From Hyphomicrobiales bacterium (GTDB taxonomy: Bacteria; Pseudomonadota; Alphaproteobacteria; Rhizobiales; Beijerinckiaceae), in NCBI GenBank assembly GCA_028290705.1, contig JAQGJH010000035.1:1-46928 (forward strand): 46,928 bases of DNA, written 5' to 3'. The stretch's first letter is position 1. The number at the start of each line of letters is the position of its first letter. Shown here piece by piece: positions 17,438 through 25,902 of the stretch. The translations under genes and the position numbers were made by a program. Under the pieces are notes generated by a model that worked only from the letters and a program-made list of their open reading frames with translations, was not told the DNA's origin and made no database searches.

Positions 17438-18469
17438 TCAGCGGTTCTTGAAAATTACGCTGCGCAGGTGGGACTTTTGTTCCGGCGTGATGCCGCTGAG
17501 CACCTTACGGGTGATTTCCAGCGCCTTTTCGGGGGACTGATACTCGATCATGCGCTGCGTCTTCGCGCCTTCAGCGATCAGATCCGGATTGGACAGGGCG
17601 CGTTTGACGGCGTCCCGCAGGAACGTCAGGCGATCTGCGGGAGTGCCCGGAGTCGTGATGAGGATGCGGCCGAGGTCGTTCAAATTGGCGCGGAAGTCGA
17701 GCCACCATTCCTGATCGGCCGTGAGCTTCGTCTGCTCGAAAATGGTCGGTACGTCGGGCAGCAGTGCGGAGCGCTCGCGACCCATGGAGGCGAGCGCCAC
17801 GGCCTGGCCAGCCTTGACGTAATTGGCTGCGGAACTGTCCGACAGATACAGGCCGTCCATTTCCCCGCGCTCCATCGCGAGAGCGATGTCGCCGCTGCTC
17901 TTGTAGCCGAGCACGATCTGGCATTCGAGTTTCAGCACTTCGCAGGTGACTGCCGCGCCATCGGCGGGGCCATCGCTCGGGCCCGTACCTCCCCAGCGGA
18001 TCTTGCGGCCGGGCAGGCGGGCGTCCGCCACCGTCTTCATGCCGGTGTGCTTGCCGACGAGCCACATCCAGGGATAGGCGCTGACGACTCCGAGGTGGTC
18101 AGCCTTGGTGAGGTCGTAGCGGATGTTGTCCTGCTCGAGCAATTGGCCCAGAGCCGCAGGCGTCCCGTTGACGATCAGCAGGCGCAGGCCGTCGGCCTGG
18201 CCCGCGAACATCTGGTTCAGGGCCAGCAGGCCACCCGCGCCCGGCTGGTTTTCGACGATCACGGTCGCGTCGAGTTCTTTCGACAGGTACGGAGCGATCA
18301 TGCGAGCATAGGCATCGAAGCCGCCGCCGACACCAAGCCCGACGACGAAACGAACTGTCTTGCCCTTGTAGAACGAAGCCGCGTCCTGCGCTCTGGCGGT
18401 CGCCGTCACGGCGAGGCCCATCAGCGCCGCGACCGAAAAGGCGCGCACCACACCCTTCAAACCCATCAT
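17438..18469 (-). CDS. TctC-family tripartite tricarboxylate transporter binding protein (copy 2)
   Basis: A 343-residue periplasmic binding protein. The ATG at 18469 has GGGAG eight bases upstream; a GTG at 18478 is also in frame. It has a Sec signal peptide with cleavage near ATARAQ, and the family start ASFYKGKTVRFVVGLGVGGGFDAYARM, then VENQPGAGGLLALN. It resembles copy 1 in both the N-terminal motif and the C-terminal layout (TPGTPADRLTFLRDAVKRAL versus PPETDAQRLAYLRDVTRKIL), so the two are paralogues. No membrane partners TctA/TctB are nearby. The ligand is unknown. Confidence 0.9.
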   Translation of the reverse strand: MMGLKGVVRAFSVAALMGLAVTATARAQDAASFYKGKTVRFVVGLGVGGGFDAYARMIAPYLSKELDATVIVENQPGAGGLLALNQMFAGQADGLRLLIVNGTPAALGQLLEQDNIRYDLTKADHLGVVSAYPWMWLVGKHTGMKTVADARLPGRKIRWGGTGPSDGPADGAAVTCEVLKLECQIVLGYKSSGDIALAMERGEMDGLYLSDSSAANYVKAGQAVALASMGRERSALLPDVPTIFEQTKLTADQEWWLDFRANLNDLGRILITTPGTPADRLTFLRDAVKRALSNPDLIAEGAKTQRMIEYQSPEKALEITRKVLSGITPEQKSHLRSVIFKNR

Positions 18470-18585
18470 GTCGTTCACTCCCGATGCGCTCTTTTCATCG
18501 TGAGGACGATGGGTCCGTCGTGGCGCATCCGACGGAGTGCGGCCAATCTACTTTTTCGACGCGGGAGCGGCAATGCCCCCACGCG

Positions 18586-19647
18586 TCAGTCAAAACCCCC
18601 GCGCGCGCGCTTCGGGTCCAGCACCTTGTCCTTGTTGAGACCTCGCTCCTGCTGAACCCTAGGGGACGAACCCGCCGGCGGCACCCCGAGCCGCATCCGC
18701 CACTCACGCCATTTCAACTTGGCGTCGGCCAGCTTATGGCCGGGCGCGGCACGATCGAAAGCGCGCCACTCACCGGGTTTGACTGTGCCTTTGGCGGCGA
18801 CGTGACGCATGACCGCGTCGCCCCACGAGTCGAAGCTGCTGACAAACGCATCTTCCTCGACGGCGTGTTCGGATTGATTGCGGCTGTAGGGCAGGCCGAC
18901 ACCCGTGGCGGCATGTGCCCAGAGCGTGTCAGGAACTTCGATGCCGCTGTAGCGACATTGCCAGACGAGTGGCGCATAGGTCTGTCGCATTTCCTCGAAG
19001 GGCTCTGCCGAAGGATCGAACCAGGCATTTCGATCCAGAATTTTCGGGCGGCCTTCCGCATCCATCTCGTCGGCGCCTCCGTCCGAGTAACAGAAGAAGG
19101 CGGCGGTGCGACCCTCGAGATGGTTCCGGCTCAAGCTGCGCCATTCCGGCGAGGCCTCGAGCGCCATCGCCATCTCGGGGTCCTTATGGTCGATGAGATC
19201 TTCACGCGGATTACCGCCGCTCATGCAGACGAGCCGGTCGAAGAACAGTTTCATGTTGCTGGTCGGCGCGTACCAGTTGACGGGCGCCACGAACATCCAG
19301 GCGTCTGCGAGATCCAGCCGGGCATAAAGATCGAGGTCCCACATCAGGTCCGGTTCGTCCTTGTTGGCCTTCTCGTAACAATTGCAGGGCCAGACGCAGA
19401 GCGACATCGCGGTCGAGACGCAGGCGTTACAGCTCTGGATGCGGGCTCGCCCGAAGACGTTGCCGAGATCCTCGAAGTCGATTTCCCAATCCTCTGGCAG
19501 GCGGTCGGCGAGGCGGAGAGAAAGCCAGCGAGCTTTCGAGTCGACGCCGGGACAATTGTACTGCCGCCGGTCCGAGCCTGCGACGATGAGGACACGCAAG
19601 GGACGCTGATCATGCGGCAGGCGGCCGTTGTCATCATTGGGTCGCAT
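18586..19647 (-). CDS. Flavodoxin-like / NADPH-dependent FMN reductase-type protein, cysteine rich
   Basis: A 353-residue protein with a flavodoxin-type fold. The start at 19647 has AAGGA upstream. The N-terminal strand RVLIVAGSDRRQ (about 19-30) gives the phosphate-binding loop, followed by FEDLG and APVNWYAPTSNMKLFFDRL (the flavin-contact region). A cysteine cluster, CNACVSTAMSLCVWPCNC (about 74-91), lies where iron-sulfur flavoproteins bind a [4Fe-4S] cluster, so it may carry one; this is inference. A C-terminal extension of about 150 residues is unusual for the family. Physiological partner and substrate are unknown. No redox gene is adjacent. Confidence 0.75.
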   Translation of the reverse strand: MRPNDDNGRLPHDQRPLRVLIVAGSDRRQYNCPGVDSKARWLSLRLADRLPEDWEIDFEDLGNVFGRARIQSCNACVSTAMSLCVWPCNCYEKANKDEPDLMWDLDLYARLDLADAWMFVAPVNWYAPTSNMKLFFDRLVCMSGGNPREDLIDHKDPEMAMALEASPEWRSLSRNHLEGRTAAFFCYSDGGADEMDAEGRPKILDRNAWFDPSAEPFEEMRQTYAPLVWQCRYSGIEVPDTLWAHAATGVGLPYSRNQSEHAVEEDAFVSSFDSWGDAVMRHVAAKGTVKPGEWRAFDRAAPGHKLADAKLKWREWRMRLGVPPAGSSPRVQQERGLNKDKVLDPKRARGGFD

Positions 19648-20111
19648 GATACGTTCCTTGTCGTGCCGGAGTGCCCGCAACCGGGTGTCACGCAAGGCGA
19701 AACGTGGAACGCGGGCGCGGCGTTCCGAGGCTTTGCCTACACGGTTTCGCGCGTAGAATTTCGCCGTCGATCGTGCTCCCTGCGCCGAAAGAGAGACATT
19801 GTTAAGCCTGCCGGATTACTTCTTGGACGTGAGCCTCAAGGAGTTGGCCGTGCTGATTTGGTGGGTACAGGGAACGGGTGTGCGTCACCCTTGTAACAGT
19901 CTCGAGGGTGCACTCTGGATGGTGTCTGCCGTCCGTGCGTGGGATCCCGATGCGTCGTTGTGTTGCGCCTATGCGGCGCTGGCTTCTGGCGAAGACGAAG
20001 CCACGTCGGACTGATCTATGGGAGCGTCGGAGGCTGCGCCTCGACCCTCCAAAAATAATCCGGGCGGCTCTTGTGCGCGGGAAGGGCTTTCCTTAAGTTC
20101 TTGAAATCGAT

Positions 20112-20142
20112 CTTGGCCTCATAGGCCAAGCACCCGTGGGTG
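20112..20142 (+). promoter_or_regulatory. Two adjacent hairpins in the cold-shock mRNA leader
   Basis: CTTGGCCT and AGGCCAAG (20112-20119, 20123-20130) form a perfect 8-bp stem with a three-base loop. It is followed immediately by CACC-CGTG-GGTG (20131-20142), a 4-bp stem with a four-base loop (five pairs if the loop closes further). They lie about 90-120 bases before the cold-shock start codon. Long structured leaders that regulate translation with temperature are known for csp genes. The link here is inference; the first hairpin could also be a terminator-like element of unknown origin. Confidence 0.5.
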
Positions 20143-20179
20143 CCTGCTGAATACACATCCATTGACGATCGATACCGAG

Positions 20180-20199
20180 CGGTTCGCTCGCGCGAACCG
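20180..20199 (+). promoter_or_regulatory. Hairpin just upstream of the cold-shock ribosome binding site
   Basis: CGGTTCGC (20180-20187) pairs perfectly with GCGAACCG (20192-20199), leaving a TCGC loop. The hairpin ends about 20 bases before AAGGACG, the ribosome site of the gene starting at 20231. It could keep the site open or closed depending on temperature. Its presence in the transcript depends on where transcription starts, which I cannot see. Confidence 0.5.
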
Positions 20200-20230
20200 A
20201 TGACTGCGCTTATCTAGAAGGACGTCTCCC

Positions 20231-20443
20231 ATGGCTACGGGAACTGTAAAATGGTTCGACGCAACGAAGGGCTACGGATTTATCCAGCCTGACCAGGGTG
20301 GCAAGGACGTATTCGTCCACGTTTCCGCCGTCGAGCAAGCTGGCCTGCGTGGCCTCAACGAGGGCCAGAAGGTCAATTACGAGGTCGTCTCCGACCGTCG
20401 GACTGGCAAGTCTTCTGCTGGCAATCTCAGCGTCGCTGGCTGA
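20231..20443 (+). CDS. cspA: Cold-shock domain protein
   Basis: A 70-residue CspA-type RNA/ssDNA-binding protein with a single OB fold. RNP1 is KGYGFI (about 13-18) and RNP2 is VFVHVS (about 27-32), with the usual aromatic surface residues (W9, F10, F17, F28, H30). The start MATGTVKWFDATKGYGF is canonical. It acts as an RNA chaperone in the cytoplasm. AAGGACG precedes the ATG. The transcript is monocistronic: hairpins lie upstream and a strong intrinsic terminator begins 57 bases after the stop. Alphaproteobacteria have several csp genes; which paralogue this is cannot be told. Confidence 0.95.
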   Translation: MATGTVKWFDATKGYGFIQPDQGGKDVFVHVSAVEQAGLRGLNEGQKVNYEVVSDRRTGKSSAGNLSVAG

Positions 20444-20805
20444 TCTGCACCAATCGGAGCGCTTGCGGCCCGTCGGCTGCACCCGTCGTCTGGTTTCCGA
20501 GGGTCCCTGACAAGGGGCCCTTTTTATTTGCCTCCAGTTTGGCGCCCCAAGGCTCGGCAACGCGGGCCGGTTCGAATCGAATTCTCCACGACCCATGCAG
20601 CCAATCGCCGACTGGTTCGTTGCAGCCTGCGCGTCCTGCGCCAAAAGGAACCAAGGCGTCCTGCGGGCGTTATTGGTGCGAGGCGGGCGCAGGTCTCGCC
20701 GCAGCGCAGATTTCTCACACATTGACTTCTCGCCGTGAGTGGCGGGCGCGTTCGTTCGCGCATCGAGGTCGTGTGTCGATTGGTGGGCCGGGGATGGAGA
20801 CGGAT
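20444..20805. other. Intergenic region after the cold-shock gene
   Basis: 362 bases between the cold-shock gene and the small gene at 20806. It contains the terminator at 20501-20526. The rest (20527-20805) has only reading frames without ribosome sites and no recognised product. A GGTTCGAATC at 20569-20578 resembles a tRNA T-loop, but no tRNA arms surround it. Confidence 0.55.
20501..20526 (+). terminator. Rho-independent terminator of the cold-shock gene
   Basis: GGGTCCCT (20501-20508) pairs with AGGGGCCC (20513-20520; one G-U pair), giving an 8-bp stem with a GACA loop. TTTTTA follows directly, with T 20521-20525. It sits 57 bases after the stop of the cold-shock gene on the same strand. 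Confidence 0.92.
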
Positions 20806-21045
20806 ATGAAGAAGAAGATCTTGGACCGACAATCACTGGAAAAAGTCTGCCTGGAGACGCTTCGCAGCGCGCCCGGCTACGAGACGCTGGAGCGCATCGA
20901 GGTCAGGTCCATTCCGCGCGATCGTCACGACCGCACGTGGCAGTTGGCCCGCGTCCACCCCGACCATAGCGTCGGCCGCAAGTGGGCGCCGCTGAAGATG
21001 AAGCTGACCGAGCTTCAGGAAACCTTTGATCTCGTCGAAGCCTGA
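20806..21045 (+). CDS. Small hypothetical protein
   Basis: A 79-residue soluble protein, not recognised. The ATG at 20806 is preceded by GGAG at six bases, which settles this start against the in-frame ATG at 20794 and a much longer frame. The product begins MKKKILDRQSLEKVCLETL and contains YETLERIEVRSIPRDRHDRTWQL and KWAPLKMKLTELQETFDLVEA. It has no membrane segment and no cysteine apart from one (Cys15). The mixed helix/strand pattern suggests a compact fold. It is convergent with the amidase gene 24 bases downstream. Confidence 0.65.
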   Translation: MKKKILDRQSLEKVCLETLRSAPGYETLERIEVRSIPRDRHDRTWQLARVHPDHSVGRKWAPLKMKLTELQETFDLVEA

Positions 21046-21069
21046 ACTGGCAGACTGGCAGCGGCGTCC

Positions 21070-22410
21070 TCAGGCCAGACAGGCCTCGACACCCGCCGCG
21101 ATGGCGAAGAGATCGTTGTCGCGGTTCCCCGGGAGTGAGAGCATCAACCCGGAAGGCGCCTGCGGCGGGCGCGACATCGGAACCGATATCGAGCACCCGT
21201 CGAGCATGTTGATCACGGCGGGATTGCGCAGGATCAGCATGTTGAGCCGCGCAAAATCCGTGTCCGCGTCGAACGCGCTGATTGGCGGCGGCACAACCGG
21301 AACCGTCGGATAGGCGAGCACGTCATAGTCGCGCATGTGGTGCTCGAACTTTGCGATCAAGGCTGCGCGCGTGCGCATGAGATCGATGTAATCCGCAGCA
21401 GTTTGCTCATGACCACGCTCGATGCGCACGAGAACGCGTGAATCGTAGAGATCCGCATGGGCCTCGATCAACTTGCGATGGGTCGCAAGCGCTTCCGGCG
21501 CGGCAAAGCCGCCGCGCGCATTGGCTTTCGGAATGGCGTCGATTTCCGGGAAGGCTGCGTGTTCGATGATGGCTCCCGCTTCCGCCAGACGCTTCAAGGC
21601 AACTTCGAACGCGCGCGCGACGTCGGCGTCGAGATCTTCCATCACGTAGGAGTTGGGAACCGCGATCCGCAGGCCGCGGGCCGCACGCGCGATCAGTGGC
21701 TCATGCTGGCTTCGCGCCAGCACAGCGTCGACGGCGGAACAACAGGCGACGCTGCGACCGATCGGTCCGATCGAGTCGAGGGTCGTCGAAAGCGAGAATG
21801 CACCGGTGAGCGGGATGCGTCGGGCAGTAGGCTTGTAGCCGACGAGCCCGTTGAAGGCGGCGGGGATCCGGCACGAACCGCCGGTATCGGTGCCGAGCGA
21901 CACATGGGCCATGCCGTCTGTCAGGGCGATGGCTGCACCCGAGGAGGATCCGCCCGGAACCCGGTTCTTGTCACGCTGCCAACTACCGCGCGGCGTACCG
22001 AAATGCGGATTGATGCCGACGCCCGAAAAAGCAAATTCGGTCATGTTGGTGCGGCCGATGACGATGAAGCCGACCTGCCGCAGGCGCGTGACCGTGACGG
22101 CGTCCGAGGTCGCGGGCTCAGCCTCCTCGAGCACCTTTGATCCTGCGCGGGTGACTTCACCCTCAAGGTCGAAGAGATCCTTGATGGAGACCGGAATGCC
22201 CGCGTAGCGGCTTGGCGCCGCGCCTGCGCCTCGCAAGGCGTCCATGGCGCGCGCGGAGGCCCGCGCGCTTTCCCGATTTACGTTGAGGAACACGCGCTCG
22301 CCTTCGCCGCCGCTCTCATCGATGCGCGCGAGACAGGCGTCCACCAGCGCTTCGCTGGTGGTACGGCCTTCGGCCAGATCGGCCGCCAGTGCTTCGAGGG
22401 TCGGACCCAT
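21070..22410 (-). CDS. Amidase signature enzyme (amidase 1; last gene of the operon)
   Basis: A 446-residue amidase-signature hydrolase. The ATG at 22410 has GGAGG six bases upstream; an in-frame ATG at 22428 is less well placed. The catalytic Lys is in PVSIKDLFD, with the cis-Ser and nucleophile Ser in GGSSSGAAIAL and TDTGGSCRIPA. The family cleaves amides, including GatA, AtzE and carbamoyl hydrolases. The start and the Gly/Ser motifs are intact, so it should be active. The substrate is unknown. It is the distal gene of the predicted catabolic operon, 25 bases after the cupin stop, and probably acts on a nitrogen-containing intermediate. Confidence 0.88.
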   Translation of the reverse strand: MGPTLEALAADLAEGRTTSEALVDACLARIDESGGEGERVFLNVNRESARASARAMDALRGAGAAPSRYAGIPVSIKDLFDLEGEVTRAGSKVLEEAEPATSDAVTVTRLRQVGFIVIGRTNMTEFAFSGVGINPHFGTPRGSWQRDKNRVPGGSSSGAAIALTDGMAHVSLGTDTGGSCRIPAAFNGLVGYKPTARRIPLTGAFSLSTTLDSIGPIGRSVACCSAVDAVLARSQHEPLIARAARGLRIAVPNSYVMEDLDADVARAFEVALKRLAEAGAIIEHAAFPEIDAIPKANARGGFAAPEALATHRKLIEAHADLYDSRVLVRIERGHEQTAADYIDLMRTRAALIAKFEHHMRDYDVLAYPTVPVVPPPISAFDADTDFARLNMLILRNPAVINMLDGCSISVPMSRPPQAPSGLMLSLPGNRDNDLFAIAAGVEACLA

Positions 22411-22435
22411 GTTCACCTCCGCTGACATGCTACGC

Positions 22436-22816
22436 TCAGGCCGGGTCGAAATAGTGGATTTCGAGCAGCAGGCAGCCATTGTCGGAGCGGAACGGGCCGT
22501 GGAAGGCGCCGGGCGGACGACAGGCATAGGTGAACGGCTGGAACGATTCTCCGCCCTTGCCCTGTTCGTCGTTTCCGACCGTCAGGTCGCCGGTCACGAG
22601 GAATACCTCTTCCCAATATTCATGCACGAAGGGCTTGGTGGTGTACGTGCCGGGGATGAACTTCAGCAGTCGCGTGCGGCTGCCCTTGCGGTTCTCCTCG
22701 TCGAGTGCGCCGGACAGAATTTTCTGCTGGATGCCTGCCGGATAGCCGGCCGGCACTTCCCAGCCGGTGTTCATGTCGAGCGTATGAAATTCGTCGTGCA
22801 GCTTGTTGATCGCCAT
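22436..22816 (-). CDS. Cupin-domain protein
   Basis: A 126-residue single-domain cupin. The ATG at 22816 has GGAG eight bases upstream. A beta-rich core contains FVHEYWEEVFLVTGDLTV (about 62-79), with a His-xxxx-Glu-type first cupin motif and the following GD turn, and a second motif PPGAFHGPF with a His. These are the expected metal ligands, though the first motif is not perfectly canonical. Its partner enzymes are a UbiD decarboxylase upstream and an amidase downstream. It could be a ring-cleaving dioxygenase, an isomerase or a cofactor-binding protein; the sequence alone does not decide. Confidence 0.78.
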   Translation of the reverse strand: MAINKLHDEFHTLDMNTGWEVPAGYPAGIQQKILSGALDEENRKGSRTRLLKFIPGTYTTKPFVHEYWEEVFLVTGDLTVGNDEQGKGGESFQPFTYACRPPGAFHGPFRSDNGCLLLEIHYFDPA

Positions 22817-22851
22817 GATCGCGACTCCTGTGTTTCAAAACCTGACGTGGC

Positions 22852-24531
22852 TTACTTTTCGTCGGCCCTCGGCACCGGATCGTTCATCGCGACATCCGAG
22901 CGGCGGCCGCGAATGAGTTCGTCCGAGAATTCGAAATATTCGCTGCGGGACGCCATTTCCGCCTGTCGCGCAAGATTGTCCGGCCAGACGCCGAGATCGT
23001 AGCCGTGCCACGGCGTTTCCGGCTTCAGTTCAGGTAGTCCGAGCCGCTCCCAGATTTCCTTGGCTTTTTCCATGAACTCGCGCTTCGGCAGCGCGACTGG
23101 CGCGTAGTCGCCCTTCAGCAATGCGTTGATGAGAACGGACGCGCTCTCGCCATTGTCGCGCGGCCCACGGGGGCCGTGGCCGGCATCCTTGCGGTCGAGC
23201 ATCTTGAGATCATGCTGCGGCTGGCAGCGATAGGACATGGCCCAGAGCAGGGCGTCGGCGTTTTCCGGATCGATGTCCTCGTCGATCGCGATCACCCATT
23301 TGCCCGCGAAGCGATGCAGGGTCGATGCCGCATAGAGCGCGCGCCAGACCTCCGTCTCGAGCACGCCGCGCTCGAACACGATGGCGATCACCGCGTAGAG
23401 GCTCGTCAAAGGCTCGTGCATCGAGACACGCTTGACGCCCTTGATGCCCAGCGCATTGCGCAGATGGTTGAGATAGACGGGCTCCATCGCGGCCTTGCGG
23501 ATGACGCTCGACTCGCTCGGCGTCACCTGGCTGATGAAGGACGGAATGATGGTGTTCTTGCGCCGCGTGATCGCAGTCACGTCCATGAAGGCGTTGTATT
23601 CCTGCAGATTGACGTAGCCATGCGACTCGCCGAAGGGCGCTTCCGGCTCGAGGAACTGCGTGTCGATGAAGCCTTCGATGACGATCTCGGCCTGGGCCGG
23701 CACCATCAGATCCACCGTCCTGGCCTTGACGACGTCGATGGGAGCGCCCGCAAGTCCGCCCGCGACGGCCATTTCGTCGATTCCTTCGGCGAGCTTCTGC
23801 ACGGACGTGTAGGAGACGGCCGGCGGGCAGCCGAGCACGACGGCGCAGGGCATGGGCTTGCCCATCTTCTTGTATTTCAGCCAATGCGCGTAAATGCCGG
23901 CGCGCAGTTCGACCGAGGGATTCATGCCGAGACGACGCGGCGATTTGAGCTGACCGCGATAGTTTCCGATGTTCTGGACGCCGGTGTCGGGGTCCTTGGT
24001 GATGTAATGGCCGGCCGACAAATAGGGTGCGTTGTCCCAGCCGGGAGTCGAGATCGGCACCGGAATGCCGTCGAGCGCGGCGCCATCGGCATCGAGGGCG
24101 TCGCCCTCCGTGACGATCTCCTGACAGGACGCGTTTTCGACGACGCGCGGTTCGATGGGGTTGGCGATGGCGTTGATCCAGGTCTCGCCGATCTTCTCCA
24201 GCGGCTTTCCGAAGCCGGTGCGATAGACGTCGGGAGTTGCCGCGAGACCGGCCACGAGCACCGCGGTATCGTATTTCCGGCCCTTGCTGTCGGTGGGGTT
24301 CGTGAAAAGAAACGCCTTGCGATCGCGTTCCGCAATGCCGCCGCGATATTGCCAGCGCACCAGCGGATGCATTTCCGTGTCCTTGTTGATCGGCTCGTCG
24401 ACGACGATCAGAAGGCCTCGGCGCGCCAGCTCCAGCACGTGCGCGTGAAGGTCGGGGTAGGCGGTCCTTGCGCCGGCTTCATCGACGAAGCGCCCGAGAG
24501 AAGCCGGCAAGGGATGAACCTGGTCCTGCAT
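22852..24531 (-). CDS. UbiD-family decarboxylase
   Basis: A 559-residue protein of the UbiD/FDC family, which (de)carboxylates aromatic or unsaturated acids using prenylated FMN. The prFMN contact region is NIGNYRGQLKSP (Arg192). The catalytic acid pair is EAPFGE (Glu297 and Glu302), matching the Glu277/Glu282 arrangement of Fdc1. DIDPENADALLWAM is the C-terminal metal/flavin-site loop of the family. Length fits. No UbiX-type prenyltransferase gene is in the window, so prFMN must come from elsewhere. The start is preceded by AAAGG and an A8 tract (minus-strand copy of 24531-24538). The ribosome site overlaps the stop region of the upstream amidase gene, so the two are likely coupled. Confidence 0.9.
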   Translation of the reverse strand: MQDQVHPLPASLGRFVDEAGARTAYPDLHAHVLELARRGLLIVVDEPINKDTEMHPLVRWQYRGGIAERDRKAFLFTNPTDSKGRKYDTAVLVAGLAATPDVYRTGFGKPLEKIGETWINAIANPIEPRVVENASCQEIVTEGDALDADGAALDGIPVPISTPGWDNAPYLSAGHYITKDPDTGVQNIGNYRGQLKSPRRLGMNPSVELRAGIYAHWLKYKKMGKPMPCAVVLGCPPAVSYTSVQKLAEGIDEMAVAGGLAGAPIDVVKARTVDLMVPAQAEIVIEGFIDTQFLEPEAPFGESHGYVNLQEYNAFMDVTAITRRKNTIIPSFISQVTPSESSVIRKAAMEPVYLNHLRNALGIKGVKRVSMHEPLTSLYAVIAIVFERGVLETEVWRALYAASTLHRFAGKWVIAIDEDIDPENADALLWAMSYRCQPQHDLKMLDRKDAGHGPRGPRDNGESASVLINALLKGDYAPVALPKREFMEKAKEIWERLGLPELKPETPWHGYDLGVWPDNLARQAEMASRSEYFEFSDELIRGRRSDVAMNDPVPRADEK

Positions 24532-24543
24532 TTTTTTTGGCCT

Positions 24544-25902
24544 TTACGCGACGTTCTGGTTGGCGGGAGCGATGATTTCGACGATGGCTGCCGAGAGAGC
24601 AAAGAGCGCGGCGTCCTCGTCGCGATAGCCCATGACCTGGACACCGAGCGGCAATTGACCGACGCGCAGCAGCGGCAGGGACAGGGCCGGAACTCCGAGC
24701 AGTGAAGACGGCACGGCGAAGACCGGATTGCCGGTCGCCTCGATGCCGACCGGAGCGGCATCCGGCGCCGAGAGCGTGATGCAGGCGTCTGCAACTTCCG
24801 TGATCCGCGCATGAATGGCGCGAATTTCGTCGCGACGCGCGATGTCACGGCGGTAATCCTCGACGTTCATGGCCTCGGCTTCGCGCAGGCGGTCGATCAT
24901 GCCCTGGCTCAGCTTTGAGGCGTCGCGGTCGACGTAAGTGTTGAGCGGCCAGCGCGACTCCCACGCGTTGATGCGGCGGGTCAGCGGCAGCACTTCGGGC
25001 ATCAGGTTTTCGAGCGCCGCAACGGCCGTGTCGTCGTGACGCGTGACGATCTTGATGCCTGCGGCCCGAAGATCGTCGAGCACGCGCGACATCGCGTCCC
25101 GTGCGGCCGGTGCGGCGACGTCCCATCCCTCGGTTTCGAGAAAGGCCAGGGACGCAGGTATTTTCGAGTCGGGCATGACGGGCGGGCCGATGATGCCCGG
25201 CATGCCTGGGTCGCCGCTGGCGCGCACCACGATTTCGCGCGCAATCTGCCACGTGTCTTCGAGCGTCGCGGCGAGAACGCCCTGGCAGCTCTGGCTCATG
25301 TAGTCGTGGCTGCCACCGCGATTGATGCCGCCCAGCGAGGGCTTGTAGCCGACGCAGCCGCAATAGCTGGCAGGCCGCAGGATCGAGCCGACGACCTGTG
25401 TGCCCAGTGCGCCCGCGAGCATGCCCGATCCGACGGCTGCTGCGGATCCGCTGCTGGAGCCGCCTGGCGTGCGCGTGAGATCGTGCGGATTGCGCGTCGG
25501 TCCCGGACGGGTGGCGGCGAATTCGGTCGTCACAGTCTTGGCGACGATGATGGCTCCGGCTTCACGGAGTGCGTGCACCGACGCTGAATCGTGACCCGGG
25601 CTATAGCCGTCGAACAATGGCGAGCCCATGCCGGTCGGCATGTCGGCCGTCTCGATCACGTCCTTGATGCCGATCGGCATTCCATCGATGGGCGACAAGG
25701 GCGCGCCTTCATGCCAGCGCTGCGTCGAAGCGTCTGCGGCGGCGCGTGCGGCGTCGAGATCGATCGCCGTGAAGGCTTTCACCTCCGGGTCGCGCGCCTC
25801 GATCTCGTCGATGCAGCGTTCGAGAAAGTCGCGCGGCGTGTCCTTGCCCGAGGCGAAGTCGCCGAGAGCGCGCGCAAAGGATCGCGGGTGAGGGCGGTTC
25901 AT
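24544..25902 (-). CDS. Amidase signature enzyme (amidase 2)
   Basis: A 452-residue amidase-signature protein. The catalytic Lys is in PIGIKDVIE, the Ser-rich motif is GGSSSGSAAAVGSG, and the nucleophile region is GTQVVGSILRPASYCG. The latter departs from the usual TDTGGSIRIPA, but the Gly-Ser pair is kept. It is a distant paralogue of the amidase at 21070; both sit in the same operon. Its start ATG (25900-25902) overlaps the stop of the FAD monooxygenase gene by four bases. The substrate is unknown, presumably an amide of the pathway intermediate. Confidence 0.88.
   Translation of the reverse strand: MNRPHPRSFARALGDFASGKDTPRDFLERCIDEIEARDPEVKAFTAIDLDAARAAADASTQRWHEGAPLSPIDGMPIGIKDVIETADMPTGMGSPLFDGYSPGHDSASVHALREAGAIIVAKTVTTEFAATRPGPTRNPHDLTRTPGGSSSGSAAAVGSGMLAGALGTQVVGSILRPASYCGCVGYKPSLGGINRGGSHDYMSQSCQGVLAATLEDTWQIAREIVVRASGDPGMPGIIGPPVMPDSKIPASLAFLETEGWDVAAPAARDAMSRVLDDLRAAGIKIVTRHDDTAVAALENLMPEVLPLTRRINAWESRWPLNTYVDRDASKLSQGMIDRLREAEAMNVEDYRRDIARRDEIRAIHARITEVADACITLSAPDAAPVGIEATGNPVFAVPSSLLGVPALSLPLLRVGQLPLGVQVMGYRDEDAALFALSAAIVEIIAPANQNVA

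Larger units (their letters stand above)
19648..20230. other. Intergenic region upstream of the cold-shock gene
   Basis: 583 bases between the flavodoxin-like gene (start at 19647, leftward) and the cold-shock gene. The left part holds no convincing gene: a 71-codon frame at 19799-20014 has only a TTG start, no ribosome site and no recognisable product. The right part, from about 20110, is the probable leader of the cold-shock mRNA and contains hairpin-forming sequences, listed separately. Nothing else was recognised. Confidence 0.6.

Noticed and set aside
19799-20014. 71-codon frame upstream of the cold-shock gene
   Set aside because: It has only a TTG start, no ribosome site and no recognisable product, and its codon pattern is unlike neighbouring genes.
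20569-20578. GGTTCGAATC resembling a tRNA T-loop
   Set aside because: No matching T-stem, acceptor stem or other tRNA arms could be built around it on either strand.
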